Shown here: positions 44,803-53,435 of the stretch, one piece after another
How positions within the stretch are numbered: position 1 is the first letter of the stretch
How the letters are laid out: each line of letters opens with the position of its first letter
Assembly (NCBI GenBank): GCA_016709005.1
Contig: JADJEU010000007.1
Span: 62,001 to 126,000, forward strand
Length of the DNA: 64,000 nt
Origin: Crocinitomicaceae bacterium
Lineage (GTDB): Bacteria > Bacteroidota > Bacteroidia > Flavobacteriales_D > Crocinitomicaceae
Direction of reading: 5' to 3'
The notes under the pieces: model-generated
Told to the model about the DNA's origin: nothing
The model's database searches: none
The model's input: the letters and a program-made list of their open reading frames with translations, nothing else
Translations under genes and position numbers: made by a program

Positions 44803-46023
44803 ATGCGGTTCATCAAAAAGTTTTTTAAGTGGTTTTTTATCATCGTATTTCTTTTTCTTATTGTAGTTAACGTTGCGATAGTCGTTACTGGCCGATATTA
44901 CATTTACAAAGGTGTTGCCAATACTTATTTGAAAGGACATATTCGGCCTACAATTTATGATTTGAAAGTCTTTAATAACCGAAAAGTGGTTGCTGGTGTA
45001 CCACAGCCCTGGGGTGAACATAAAAATCTTGGAAAGCTGACCCTGTCTTCAGAAGAAAGAGACTTGCTGGAGCGCTTGAATACAGCATCTTTTCTGGTGT
45101 TGCACAACGACACAATTATCTATGAAGAGTATTGGGATGAACACAGTGTTAACATGCTGGGTAATTCATTTTCAATGGCTAAGTCGGTGGTTTCAATTTT
45201 GATTGGGGTTGCTGTTGAAGAGGGTAAGATAAAATCACTGGATGAGCCGGTAGCGAATTATTTACCAGAGTTTGAAGATGAGAAAAAGAATATCACCATT
45301 CGTCACGTATTAACGATGAGTACAGGCCTCTCCTGGAGTGAGAGTTATATCAGCCCTTTCTGTGATGTAGCTGAACTTTATTACGATACGGATGACCGCG
45401 ATCTTGCTTGCAATCGAAGAACAATTGAAGAAGGACCGGGAGAAATATTCCGCTACAAAAGCGGCGACACACAAGTGCTGATGTACATACTTGCTGAAGC
45501 CACCGGAAAAAATGTATCAGAATACGCGTCTGAAAAATTGTGGAAACCAATGGGCGCTGAAAGTGATGCCTGGTGGAGTTTGGCCGGCGATGAGAATAGC
45601 ACTGAAAAGGCTTTTTGTTGTTTGTATGCTACTTCACGCGATTTTTTACGATTAGGAAAGCTTGTTAATCACCGCGGAAACTGGAATGGGCAGCAACTCG
45701 TAAGTGAAGCTTATATGAATGAATTTTGTTCACTTGCGCCACTAAAAAAAGGTGACGGTAAACCAAATAATGTATACGGATTTCAATATTGGATTTATAC
45801 CGGAATGCCTTTTGAAGTTACTTATTTCAGAGGCATGTCAGGCCAGTATATTATTTCAGTTCCAGAGAAAGATTTGGTGATTGTGCGCACAGGCAGTGGG
45901 ACAGATCCGAATTGGCAAAACACCGATGAAGTCAAAGATGATGCACTTGAAGGACATTATCAGGAGCTACCAAATTACATTGCTATTGGAATGAATTTGA
46001 GATCGCAGGTGGGTGCAAAATAA
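44803..46023 (+). CDS. Serine hydrolase of the beta-lactamase/penicillin-binding fold
   Basis: 406 residues with an N-terminal anchor (WFFIIVFLFLIVVNVAIVV). The class C beta-lactamase-like domain has the nucleophile motif SMAKS (SxxK) near residue 127, followed by LIGVAVEEGKIKSLDEPV. YKSGDTQVLMYI near residue 220 supplies the second-motif Tyr, and RGMSGQYIISVPEKDLVIV near 345 stands in for the KTG-type strand. These are usually esterases or D-amino peptidases rather than antibiotic resistance enzymes. It starts 17 bases after lipB, possibly in the same transcript. The substrate is unknown. Confidence 0.88.
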   Translation: MRFIKKFFKWFFIIVFLFLIVVNVAIVVTGRYYIYKGVANTYLKGHIRPTIYDLKVFNNRKVVAGVPQPWGEHKNLGKLTLSSEERDLLERLNTASFLVLHNDTIIYEEYWDEHSVNMLGNSFSMAKSVVSILIGVAVEEGKIKSLDEPVANYLPEFEDEKKNITIRHVLTMSTGLSWSESYISPFCDVAELYYDTDDRDLACNRRTIEEGPGEIFRYKSGDTQVLMYILAEATGKNVSEYASEKLWKPMGAESDAWWSLAGDENSTEKAFCCLYATSRDFLRLGKLVNHRGNWNGQQLVSEAYMNEFCSLAPLKKGDGKPNNVYGFQYWIYTGMPFEVTYFRGMSGQYIISVPEKDLVIVRTGSGTDPNWQNTDEVKDDALEGHYQELPNYIAIGMNLRSQVGAK

Positions 46024-46041
46024 GCAGAGAACAAAGGATAC

Positions 46042-46452
46042 ATGAAAGAAGATATTCCAATTTTAAAAGTTGAAAACGTAGCTGTTGCTGTGGTTAAAGA
46101 ACTCAATGAAGAAAAAACTGTTGAAGTCTATAATGTTTATCTGTTGAATCTCAAAAAGAGCATGATTAAAAACGCCATGGTATCGTCAAAAGGCTATGGT
46201 GAGAACGCAACAACGGGTGAGGCCGTAAAAACATCAACATTGAGACATTTTCTGGGCGACATAGAAGGACAGTCCTTTGTAAAAATTGAGCCCATTATTG
46301 AAGAGGTTTTTGCCCTTAGCAACGAATACTGGGTTAGCTTCTATGAAAATAATCACATCTACGATAAGAAATATATTTTTCTGGCAGAATCAATAACGGA
46401 AGAGAATATGATTACGGTTCCGCTTATCAATAAAAAAGGGGTGATGATTTAA
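46042..46452 (+). CDS. Conserved-looking small protein of unknown function
   Basis: 136 residues, no signal peptide or membrane span. The sequence (ILKVENVAVAVVKELNEEKT, VEVYNVYLLNLKKSMIKNAM, YGENATTGEAVKTSTLRHFL, YWVSFYENNHIYDKKYIFL) looks like a compact alpha/beta cytoplasmic domain. I do not recognise the family with certainty. It lies 18 bases after the hydrolase gene and 48 bases before the exonuclease gene on the same strand. Confidence 0.7.
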   Translation: MKEDIPILKVENVAVAVVKELNEEKTVEVYNVYLLNLKKSMIKNAMVSSKGYGENATTGEAVKTSTLRHFLGDIEGQSFVKIEPIIEEVFALSNEYWVSFYENNHIYDKKYIFLAESITEENMITVPLINKKGVMI

Positions 46453-46500
46453 GATCGTCCAAATAACTCTTTATTTTCGTTGTAATTCTATTTGAAAAAC

Positions 46501-47217
46501 ATGCAGTTACAAAAAATCAACCTTGAAAAAATATTGTTTCTAGATATTGAAACAGTGCCTGAAGTTTATCGTTTTTCGGAGTTGGATTCTGCAACGGCAG
46601 CCTTGTTTGATTCCAAAACCAAATTTCAGCAAAAGGATGGTTTAAGCGCTGCAGATGTTTATGACAAGGCCGGTATTTATGCCGAGTTTGGAAAAATTAT
46701 CTGTATCTCGTGCGGCATTGTCCATGATAAGCCTCATGGCAAAGAAATTCGGCTGAAATCTATTGCAAATGATGATGAACGGCAGTTGCTGCTTGATTTT
46801 GCAAAACTTTTGAATCAGCATTACAACATGCCACATCACATATTGTGTGGACACAACGCAAAGGAATTTGATTTTCCTTTTATTGCCAGACGTATGTTAT
46901 TACATGGAATAGATTTGCCTTCAGCCCTTGATATTGCTGGTAAAAAGCCTTGGGAAATCGCCCACCTGGATACAATGGAACTCTGGAAGTTTGGAGATTA
47001 TAAACACTATAGCTCGTTGAGTTTGCTTTGTCATATCTTTAGAATTCCTACCCCAAAAGATGATATTACGGGTGCTGACGTTGCCCGTGTTTACTATGAG
47101 GATAAAGACCTTCAACGAATAGTAAAGTATTGTCAGAAAGATGTTGTGGCCTTAATCCAATTGTTTTTGCGGTTTAGAAATGAAAGCCTTGTTGAAGAGG
47201 ATAATATTCATGAATAA
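46501..47217 (+). CDS. Predicted 3'-5' exonuclease of the PolB-like type
   Basis: 238 residues from the ATG at 46501; a TTG at 46492 would add three residues. The DEDD exonuclease fold is visible: ILFLDIETVPEV near residue 10 gives Asp and Glu, CGHNAKEFDFPFIARRM near 118 gives the second Asp, and VKYCQKDVVALIQLFLR near 205 gives the last. The spacing fits the stand-alone family related to the proofreading domain of DNA polymerase B. It is probably cytoplasmic, acting on DNA ends or RNA. Its exact role is unknown. Confidence 0.85.
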   Translation: MQLQKINLEKILFLDIETVPEVYRFSELDSATAALFDSKTKFQQKDGLSAADVYDKAGIYAEFGKIICISCGIVHDKPHGKEIRLKSIANDDERQLLLDFAKLLNQHYNMPHHILCGHNAKEFDFPFIARRMLLHGIDLPSALDIAGKKPWEIAHLDTMELWKFGDYKHYSSLSLLCHIFRIPTPKDDITGADVARVYYEDKDLQRIVKYCQKDVVALIQLFLRFRNESLVEEDNIHE

Positions 47218-47223
47218 TCTCGC

Positions 47224-47709
47224 ATGAAAAGAACCTTTTCTATTTTACTGATATCAATAGTCTCTGCTTGCGGAAGCCCCGACTCTATTCAGATTACAGA
47301 GGCTGGAGATGATCATCTTTATATGTTTAATGATTTTCCAGACTCACTTTTTTTAGGGCTGTATTTTGATCAATCAATAGATGATTCACGAAAGAATTTA
47401 GAACAAAATAAGTTCGAATTGATTGATTCTTCAGGTGCCTGGCGTTATTGGAATTCGGAAGATTCAAATGAAGTTATTCTGGCAGCCACTGAGCATCTCC
47501 ATTCGTTTAAACTGATGATGAAGTCAGCCGAAAGCTTAAAATCAACGGAGTTAATGCACACTATTTTTAAACAGCACGCGGTGTCTGCACAGTGCTCGTC
47601 GGACTTTTCGGTCTACACGTATAATCAGAAGACCTATTCTTTTAAGCTTTCGGTATTTGAACAAAACGATTTAATCCGACTCAATTTTGAAGAACAAATG
47701 CGCAGGTAA
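47224..47709 (+). CDS. Small lipoprotein of unknown function
   Basis: 161 residues. The signal MKRTFSILLISIVSAC ends in a lipobox with GSPDS following. The rest (YMFNDFPDSLFLGLYFDQSI, DDSRKNLEQNKFELIDSSGA, TYSFKLSVFEQNDLIRLNF) is a mixed alpha/beta domain. The segment SLFLGLYFDQSIDDSRKNLE resembles domains that precede conserved small periplasmic proteins, but I cannot name a family. It follows the exonuclease by six bases. Confidence 0.65.
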   Translation: MKRTFSILLISIVSACGSPDSIQITEAGDDHLYMFNDFPDSLFLGLYFDQSIDDSRKNLEQNKFELIDSSGAWRYWNSEDSNEVILAATEHLHSFKLMMKSAESLKSTELMHTIFKQHAVSAQCSSDFSVYTYNQKTYSFKLSVFEQNDLIRLNFEEQMRR

Positions 47710-47765
47710 AGAATAGTTAGTCAACTTTGTAATTTGAAATTTTGATATTGTAATTTCCGTTAATT

Positions 47766-48284
47766 ATGGCTTTAATAAAATCATGTCGTGGCAAATCGCC
47801 AGTTATTCCTGATAATTGTTGGTTAGCTGAAAACGCTACGGTGGTAGGCGATGTAGAGATGGGTGAAAACTGCAGTATTTGGTTTAATGCTGTTGTGCGT
47901 GGCGATGTCAACAGCATTCGTTTTGGGAATAATGTAAACATTCAGGATGGCGCGGTTATTCACTGCACATACGAAAAAACCAAAGTTAATTTAGGTAACA
48001 ATGTGTCGGTTGGTCACAACGCACTGGTTCACGGCTGCACCGTTGGTGACAATGTGCTGATTGGTATGGGTTCAATAGTCATGGATAATTGTGTGATTGA
48101 ACCCAATTGTATTATTGCTGCGGGAGCTGTTTTACTTGAAGGAACTAAAGTAGAATCAGGTTCCATCTATGCTGGTGTTCCAGCAAAGAAAGTTAAAGAT
48201 CTAAGCCCTGAATTATTCAAAGGTGAGGTGCAGCGTATCGCGAACAATTACCGCATGTACGCATCGTGGTTTGAAGAGAAATAA
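47766..48284 (+). CDS. Gamma carbonic anhydrase-like hexapeptide protein
   Basis: 172 residues, almost entirely a left-handed beta helix of hexapeptide repeats (GDVEMGENCSIWFNAVVRGD, IRFGNNVNIQDGAVIHCT, GNNVSVGHNALVHGCTVGDN). The three zinc histidines of the gamma-class fold are in place: VIHCT, VGHNA and LVHGC. The closing helix (PAKKVKDLSPE, NYRMYASWFEE) is typical of the YrdA/PaaY subfamily. Enzymes of this group hydrate carbon dioxide or act as thioesterases, and activity varies. Its stop codon abuts that of lysS. Confidence 0.9.
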   Translation: MALIKSCRGKSPVIPDNCWLAENATVVGDVEMGENCSIWFNAVVRGDVNSIRFGNNVNIQDGAVIHCTYEKTKVNLGNNVSVGHNALVHGCTVGDNVLIGMGSIVMDNCVIEPNCIIAAGAVLLEGTKVESGSIYAGVPAKKVKDLSPELFKGEVQRIANNYRMYASWFEEK

Positions 48285-49994
48285 TTACTCAACTAAATCA
48301 ACAACCAGACTTGTTTCTGTCTTGGTCACTTTTGCTAAACCATGTTTGGTAAGGCCTTTCATTCCTAAATCCCATGCTTTATTGCTCAGCGCTACTCTTT
48401 CTTTGAGAGCGTTGAGATCCATAGATTTTTCTTTCTCCAGAATTCCGAGAATTAGTTTTTCGTTTTCTGTTAAATCAGGTCCGGCTTGTCCAAATTTTTC
48501 GGGTTTCATTTGGGGGAAGAAAAGCACCTCTTGAATGGATTGATTGTTGGTCAAGTACATCACTAAACGATCAATACCAATGCCTAATCCAGAGGTTGGA
48601 GGCATTCCATATTCTAATGCCCGTAAGAAATCCTGATCAATGAACATAGCCTCGTCATCCCCTTTTTCTGAGAGTTTTAATTGTTCTTCAAAACGTTCAC
48701 GCTGATCAATCGGATCATTTAATTCAGAGTATGCATTTGCAACCTCTTTTCCACAAATCATAAGCTCAAATCGCTCCGTCAATTCTGGATTATCGCGATG
48801 TTGCTTGCAGAGTGGTGACATCTCTTTTGGATAGTCTGTAATGAATGTTGGCTGAATATATTTTCCTTCACACTTTTCACCAAAAATAGAATCAATCAAC
48901 TTTCCTTTACCCATTGTAAAATCTACCTCTACCCCATTGCCTGTACACCAGGTTCTTAGTTCTTCTTCTGATTTGCCGTGAATATCAAAACCGGTGAAAT
49001 CAATGATTGATTGGCGCATGGTAACCCGTTTGTAAGGGGCTTTGAAATCTACCGTGTGATCACCGAATGTAGTTACAGTGGTTCCATTTACGGCAATAGC
49101 AGTATGTTCTAAAAGTTGTTCTGTGAAGGCCATCATCCAGTTGTAATCTTTGTAAGCAACATAGATTTCCATGGCTGTAAATTCAGGGTTATGGGTTCTA
49201 TCCATACCTTCATTTCTGAAGTTTTTAGAGAACTCATAAACTCCTTCAAATCCGCCAACAATTAATCTTTTTAGATATAATTCGTTTGCAATTCTCAAAT
49301 ATAAAGTTGTATCAAGTGCATTGTGGTGTGTTGTAAATGGTCTAGCCGCTGCTCCTCCCGGAATAGGTTGTAGAACCGGAGTTTCAACTTCAATATATCC
49401 TCTTGAATTAAAGAACTCACGGAAAGCGTTAAATACTTTGTTGCGTTTTAGAAAAACATCCTTAACGTGCGGGTTTACAACCAGATCAACGTAGCGTTGG
49501 CGGTAACGTAATTCGGGATTTGTAAAAGCATCGTGCACTACTCCATCCGCATCTGTTTTTGGCATTGGAAGAGGCTTAAGTGCTTTGCTAAGTAATTGAA
49601 ACTCTACTACACGAACAGTAATTTCACCTACCTGTGTTTTGAATAGTTCGCCCTCGATGCCAACAAAATCGCCAAGGTCAAGTAGTTTTTTGAACAGCTC
49701 ATTGTATTTGAATTTGTCTTCTCCCGGGCAAATTTCATCTCGGTTAAAGTAAACCTGAATTCTTCCTGCGCTATCTTGGATCTCTGCAAAAGAAGCTTTT
49801 CCTTGAATTTTTTTGCGCATTAATCGGCCTGCAACAACAACTTTTTTTCCTTCTTCAAAGTTGTTTTCAATTTCTGTTGATAAATGGCTCACAGGAAAAA
49901 GTGCTGCCGGGTAAGGCTCTATGCCTGCCTGACGCAATTCGTTCAGTGTTTCTCTGCGTTGTAATTCCTGATCAGATAATTCGATTAGACTCAT
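48285..49994 (-). CDS. lysS: Lysyl-tRNA synthetase, class II
   Basis: 569 residues. The N-terminal OB-fold anticodon domain spans about 50-150. Class II motif 2 is FRNEGMDRTHNPEFTAMEIY near residue 265. Motif 3, GLGIGIDRLVMYLT, lies near residue 478. Beyond the usual end near residue 500 is an extra domain of about 65 residues (LTENEKLILGILEKEKSMDL, GMKGLTKHGLAKVTKTE) that looks like a winged helix. The enzyme charges tRNA-Lys. It is monocistronic and ends base to base with the carbonic anhydrase gene. Identification is certain. Confidence 0.97.
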   Translation of the reverse strand: MSLIELSDQELQRRETLNELRQAGIEPYPAALFPVSHLSTEIENNFEEGKKVVVAGRLMRKKIQGKASFAEIQDSAGRIQVYFNRDEICPGEDKFKYNELFKKLLDLGDFVGIEGELFKTQVGEITVRVVEFQLLSKALKPLPMPKTDADGVVHDAFTNPELRYRQRYVDLVVNPHVKDVFLKRNKVFNAFREFFNSRGYIEVETPVLQPIPGGAAARPFTTHHNALDTTLYLRIANELYLKRLIVGGFEGVYEFSKNFRNEGMDRTHNPEFTAMEIYVAYKDYNWMMAFTEQLLEHTAIAVNGTTVTTFGDHTVDFKAPYKRVTMRQSIIDFTGFDIHGKSEEELRTWCTGNGVEVDFTMGKGKLIDSIFGEKCEGKYIQPTFITDYPKEMSPLCKQHRDNPELTERFELMICGKEVANAYSELNDPIDQRERFEEQLKLSEKGDDEAMFIDQDFLRALEYGMPPTSGLGIGIDRLVMYLTNNQSIQEVLFFPQMKPEKFGQAGPDLTENEKLILGILEKEKSMDLNALKERVALSNKAWDLGMKGLTKHGLAKVTKTETSLVVDLVE

Positions 49995-50098
49995 GGGAAA
50001 GTAGATGTTTAAGAGCGCAAAGATAAATTGATTTTACTCACAACTTTACGAAATCTTGCTTTCTGCATAACAAACAAGAATCGTTTCCGTATATGTTT

Positions 50099-50106
50099 TA
50101 ACTTTG
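50099..50106 (+). promoter_or_regulatory. -7 box close to the isomerase start
   Basis: TAACTTTG matches TAnnTTTG, eight bases before the ATG at 50115. The longer frame from 50028 would begin upstream of this promoter. A short or absent leader is expected. Confidence 0.5.
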
Positions 50107-50114
50107 TAAACCGC

Positions 50115-51101
50115 ATGAAAGAACTTATTGAAGGCATTGAAACGCAGATTAGAGAGTCTATAGAAATTGGCTCTGCAGTAAAATTTAATATTCCTCAAAA
50201 GCGCATTGACTCCGTCATTGTATGTGGTTTAGGCGGTTCTGGCATTGGTGGAAAAATTATAGGCCTTCTTTTTAATGAAGAGTTAAAAGTGCCTTTTGTT
50301 TTATCGAATGATTATTCCATTCCGGCGTTTGTAAACGAGAATACTTTGTTGATCGCATCGTCCTATTCTGGTAATACAGAAGAAACATTATATGCCGTTA
50401 AAGAGGGCAAAAAACGGGGTGCTGAAATAGTTGTAATTACATCGGGTGGTGAAATTCTTGATTTAGCCAAAGAAAATAATTGGAATTATTTAGTGGTTCC
50501 TAAGGGTCAGCAGCCGCGCGCAATGCTTATCTACTCACTGGTTCAGCAAATTTATATTTTGCGTGCGTATAATCTTATTTCAGATAATGAGCTTTTCAAT
50601 CTCCATAAGGTATCTGATTTTATAAGCCGAAATAAGCCACAGATAAAGCAAGAAGCGGAGAGACTGGCTAAATTTTTTCATGGCAAAACACCAATTATTT
50701 ATTCAGGAACGTATTTCGAAGGGATTGCTATTCGTTTTCGTCAGCAATTAAATGAAAATGCAAAAGTCCTTTGCTGGAATCATTACTTACCTGAAATGAC
50801 GCACAATGAGCTAGTGGCGTGGGCTGGTGGTTCAGATGCATTTGCAGCGGTTTATATTAAGACAGATTTTGATCACCCTAGAACAAATTATCGTTGGGAG
50901 ATTACAAAGGAAATAATAGCAAAAAAGACCAAATTTGTTACCGAAGTTAGAGCAAAAGGTGAAAATAGACTTGCACAAAACTTTTACCTGATTCATCTTA
51001 CTGATTGGGTTTCAATTTATCTATCAGAATTGAAACAAGTGGATGCCCTAGAGGTCAATGTTATTGGCCATCTGAAAACAGAAATGGGCAAACACAAATA
51101 G
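50115..51101 (+). CDS. Bifunctional phosphoglucose/phosphomannose isomerase-like SIS protein
   Basis: 328 residues from the ATG at 50115; 29 residues encoded upstream lie before the promoter box and do not fit. Two SIS domains: VIVCGLGGSGIGGKIIGL near residue 35 and IASSYSGNTEETLYAVKEG near 80 form the sugar-phosphate site. The C-terminal domain has YLPEMTHNELVAW near residue 220, with the family's catalytic Glu and His. Such enzymes interconvert glucose 6-phosphate, mannose 6-phosphate and fructose 6-phosphate. It is probably the main phosphosugar isomerase of this type here; a canonical pgi elsewhere cannot be excluded. Confidence 0.88.
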   Translation: MKELIEGIETQIRESIEIGSAVKFNIPQKRIDSVIVCGLGGSGIGGKIIGLLFNEELKVPFVLSNDYSIPAFVNENTLLIASSYSGNTEETLYAVKEGKKRGAEIVVITSGGEILDLAKENNWNYLVVPKGQQPRAMLIYSLVQQIYILRAYNLISDNELFNLHKVSDFISRNKPQIKQEAERLAKFFHGKTPIIYSGTYFEGIAIRFRQQLNENAKVLCWNHYLPEMTHNELVAWAGGSDAFAAVYIKTDFDHPRTNYRWEITKEIIAKKTKFVTEVRAKGENRLAQNFYLIHLTDWVSIYLSELKQVDALEVNVIGHLKTEMGKHK

Positions 51102-51166
51102 ACCATTCTTTTAATATTAGTATCTTGGTTCGGTATTTGTTGTAAATCAACCATAATTTACATGTC

Positions 51167-51664
51167 ATGAGCCCACTTTTACTTGTTCAATTAGCGGTTT
51201 TTACTTTGTTAGCGCAGCCTACAAAACTTCAAATGATGGAAGAGGCTTTGGATCGTGTTTTGCTTACGCATAGTGTAAACTATGAAAAGGGTAATAAACT
51301 GGATGGTAAAATTGCGGATGTCACGGTTACTTACACTGGAAATACTGTAATTGACGCAAAACAGGACAGCTCGTTTTTTTATGTTTACGGCACTTATACA
51401 TTCGCTAAATATTCGTACGTGCAGGCGCCAAACCCCATTAACGGCGGAACGACAGGGCGCGCTTTTAATTCTAATAGTTCGCGTAGCTATGTTGCTCGTA
51501 TAAAAAGCGTTCTGGATGATTATCGAGTTCAAGATATTCTGGTAGTTGATAATCCTGACAAATTTGATTTTCAAAAATCTGTTTATGATTCGCTGAAAAC
51601 TTCTTCTGACTGGGTTTATCCAACGGTTGTTTATCAATCTGTCTCAAAAAAGAAGGCCGATTAG
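51167..51664 (+). CDS. Small exported protein of unknown function
   Basis: 165 residues. The start MSPLLLVQLAVFTLLAQPTK is a hydrophobic signal-like segment lacking basic residues. The mature part (DVTVTYTGNTVIDAKQDSSF, FYVYGTYTFAKYSYVQAPNP, FNSNSSRSYVARIKSVLDDY) is a compact domain with strands and a C-terminal Lys-rich tail. No family is recognised. It is followed by the 374-residue membrane protein 36 bases downstream. Confidence 0.55.
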   Translation: MSPLLLVQLAVFTLLAQPTKLQMMEEALDRVLLTHSVNYEKGNKLDGKIADVTVTYTGNTVIDAKQDSSFFYVYGTYTFAKYSYVQAPNPINGGTTGRAFNSNSSRSYVARIKSVLDDYRVQDILVVDNPDKFDFQKSVYDSLKTSSDWVYPTVVYQSVSKKKAD

Positions 51665-51700
51665 GTTTTCTAATCCCCATTTTTTCTAATCTTTGGGCGC

Positions 51701-52825
51701 ATGTCAAAGCCTAAAAAGAAATCGTATTTTGAACGTTACGCTTATGATCAGCTGACCCGTAACAAAAGTGATCAGGTTGGTGAAGAATTGTTCTTGCTGA
51801 GTGAAAAGGAGATTGCCGCACTTAGAAAGATTAGAATAGCAACCTATTTGAAGGCGATTATTGCAGGTTCGTTAGGTGTGGTTCTTCTTTATGTGCCCTA
51901 TCATCTTTGGGGTGATATTCTTTTCCCCACAACGAAAGTACCTGTGTTTTTTTTGAATGATCCCTTACCCCTGGAGATTGAGTTTCTGGTCTATTCGGTT
52001 GTGCTCGTCATCGCTGAGATTTGGTACCTTACTGTGGTAAATATTAAAGCCGTGAGTGCAATAGCTGTGGCTTGTGGTTGTCCGAGTACAAGTGATCCAA
52101 ACTTTGAAGATAATGTTGGTGCCTTAATTGCGGTTGGACTTGAAAAAAAGCAGAAGGAATTGGCGTCCATTGGTATCAATCCGTATGAAGGCTTATCAAA
52201 ATGGTCGGTTATTTTGTACCAAGTTGTGCTTAAGTTAAAGGCAGCATTAAGTGGTTTTTTATTGAAACTTTTGGTGACAAAAGTGCTGGGAAGATACGCT
52301 CTTAGAATGATCGTTGATTTAGCCGGAATTCCGGTCTATGCTTTTTGGAACGCATGGGGAGTTAGAACAATTATGAATGAAACGCGCGTAAGAGTGATGG
52401 CGCCGCCGCTCATCAATAAGTTTACTCAAAAATTGTATAACGAATTTAAGGACAATGATCAGTTTAAATCAACGATTTACAATACTTTGCAAGCAATCTC
52501 CACCTCAAAAAGATCATTTCATTACAATCATTTTTTATTGGCAACTTCTATTCTGAATAAGTTTGAAATACCGGTGTCTACTCAACCCAACTATGAAGAA
52601 GATTTTTTAAAGAATGTTCCAAAATTTGACGCAGAAGTAGAACGTGCAATTGCAAAACTTCTACTCTTCGGTATTATGATCGATGGTAGGCTTTCAATGC
52701 GCGAAAAACGTGCCCTTCAGAACTTAAGAGAGCTAAAAGTAATGCCTTACACAGAGGATCAGGTTAAGCGTTGGACCAAAGATTATTTTGAAGGCCGAGG
52801 CCTGGAAGAATTCCTTGCTTCCTAA
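51701..52825 (+). CDS. Membrane protein of unknown function
   Basis: 374 residues. Two clear spans near the N-terminus (IIAGSLGVVLLYVPYHLW, LEIEFLVYSVVLVIAEIWYL) and a weaker hydrophobic region near 170-225 (LKAALSGFLLKLLV, MIVDLAGIPVYAFWNAWG) are followed by a soluble helical region of about 140 residues (KLLLFGIMIDGRLSMREKRAL). The GRLSxREKRAL motif resembles helices of TerB-like domains, but not closely enough to assign. A strong terminator follows. Function is unknown. Confidence 0.7.
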   Translation: MSKPKKKSYFERYAYDQLTRNKSDQVGEELFLLSEKEIAALRKIRIATYLKAIIAGSLGVVLLYVPYHLWGDILFPTTKVPVFFLNDPLPLEIEFLVYSVVLVIAEIWYLTVVNIKAVSAIAVACGCPSTSDPNFEDNVGALIAVGLEKKQKELASIGINPYEGLSKWSVILYQVVLKLKAALSGFLLKLLVTKVLGRYALRMIVDLAGIPVYAFWNAWGVRTIMNETRVRVMAPPLINKFTQKLYNEFKDNDQFKSTIYNTLQAISTSKRSFHYNHFLLATSILNKFEIPVSTQPNYEEDFLKNVPKFDAEVERAIAKLLLFGIMIDGRLSMREKRALQNLRELKVMPYTEDQVKRWTKDYFEGRGLEEFLAS

Positions 52826-52868
52826 AGCTTAAATGCTTTTGGAATTTGTTATTTGGATATTATAAATT

Positions 52869-52903
52869 AAAAAGCCCTCTTTCGGAAAAAAGAGGGCTTT
52901 TTT
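52869..52903. terminator. Strong bidirectional terminator
   Basis: AAAAAGCCCTCTTT (52869-52882) and the following AAAGAGGGCTTTTTT (52888 onward) pair over about 14 bases with a short loop, A-rich on the left and T-rich on the right. It closes the membrane-protein gene and the tRNA-Cys unit coming from the other side. Confidence 0.9.
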
Positions 52904-52906
52904 GTG

Positions 52907-52977
52907 AGGTCCCGAGCGGATTTGAACCGCTGTACTCAGTTTTGCAGACTGGTGCCTAACCTCTCGGCCACAGGACC
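52907..52977 (-). tRNA. tRNA-Cys (anticodon GCA)
   Basis: 71 bases. On the minus strand the acceptor strands GGTCCTG and CGGGACC pair (one G-U), with the discriminator U typical of tRNA-Cys and no encoded CCA. The anticodon stem CAGT/ACTG encloses loop CTGCAAA, giving GCA. The T-arm is AGCGG-TTCAAAT-CCGCT. It appears intact. Confidence 0.95.
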
Positions 52978-53079
52978 ATTTTTGTGATGGTTGGCAAAGG
53001 TAAGAATATTTTTTCCAACTACCATAGCTATCCGCGACGATCGTCGATTTGATTTAATCGGCAGATACCGTTGTCTTAT

Positions 53080-53433
53080 CTAGCCTTCCATTACAACGGC
53101 AACCTCTTTCACGGTTCCGTTAATGGGTGGATTAATTTTTCTCACCTTCACCCAGGCTTTGTTCATGGATTTAAATTCTTGTCTGAAACGCTTAATAATG
53201 CGATATGCGACATGTTCGATTAACTTGGAGCGGATTGACATCTCCTCTACTACAATTTCACGTACACGCACGTAATCTATCGTGTCTATTAACTGATCTG
53301 ATTCTGCAGCCTTCATAAAGTCAGTGTTAATTTCAACGTCAACAATAAATTTACCTCCAAGCCTTGCCTCTTCTTCCATGCAGCCATGATAAGCAAACAC
53401 TTCTATTCCGCTTACTTCTACTGTGTTTTTCAT
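53080..53433 (-). CDS. folB: Dihydroneopterin aldolase
   Basis: 117 residues, the normal length. FolB cleaves 7,8-dihydroneopterin in folate synthesis. Signatures are VFAYHGCMEEEARLGGKFIV near residue 12, DTIDYVRVREIV near 50, the catalytic-region helix KLIEHVAYRI near 73 and VKVRKINPPINGTVKEVAV at the end. It starts two bases after the gltX stop, so it is co-transcribed with gltX. Confidence 0.93.
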   Translation of the reverse strand: MKNTVEVSGIEVFAYHGCMEEEARLGGKFIVDVEINTDFMKAAESDQLIDTIDYVRVREIVVEEMSIRSKLIEHVAYRIIKRFRQEFKSMNKAWVKVRKINPPINGTVKEVAVVMEG

Positions 53434-53435
53434 GC

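Noticed and set aside
44803..46023. Antibiotic resistance beta-lactamase
   Set aside because: The fold is shared with many esterases and peptidases; the KTG motif is not classical and the gene sits beside lipB, so resistance is not supported.
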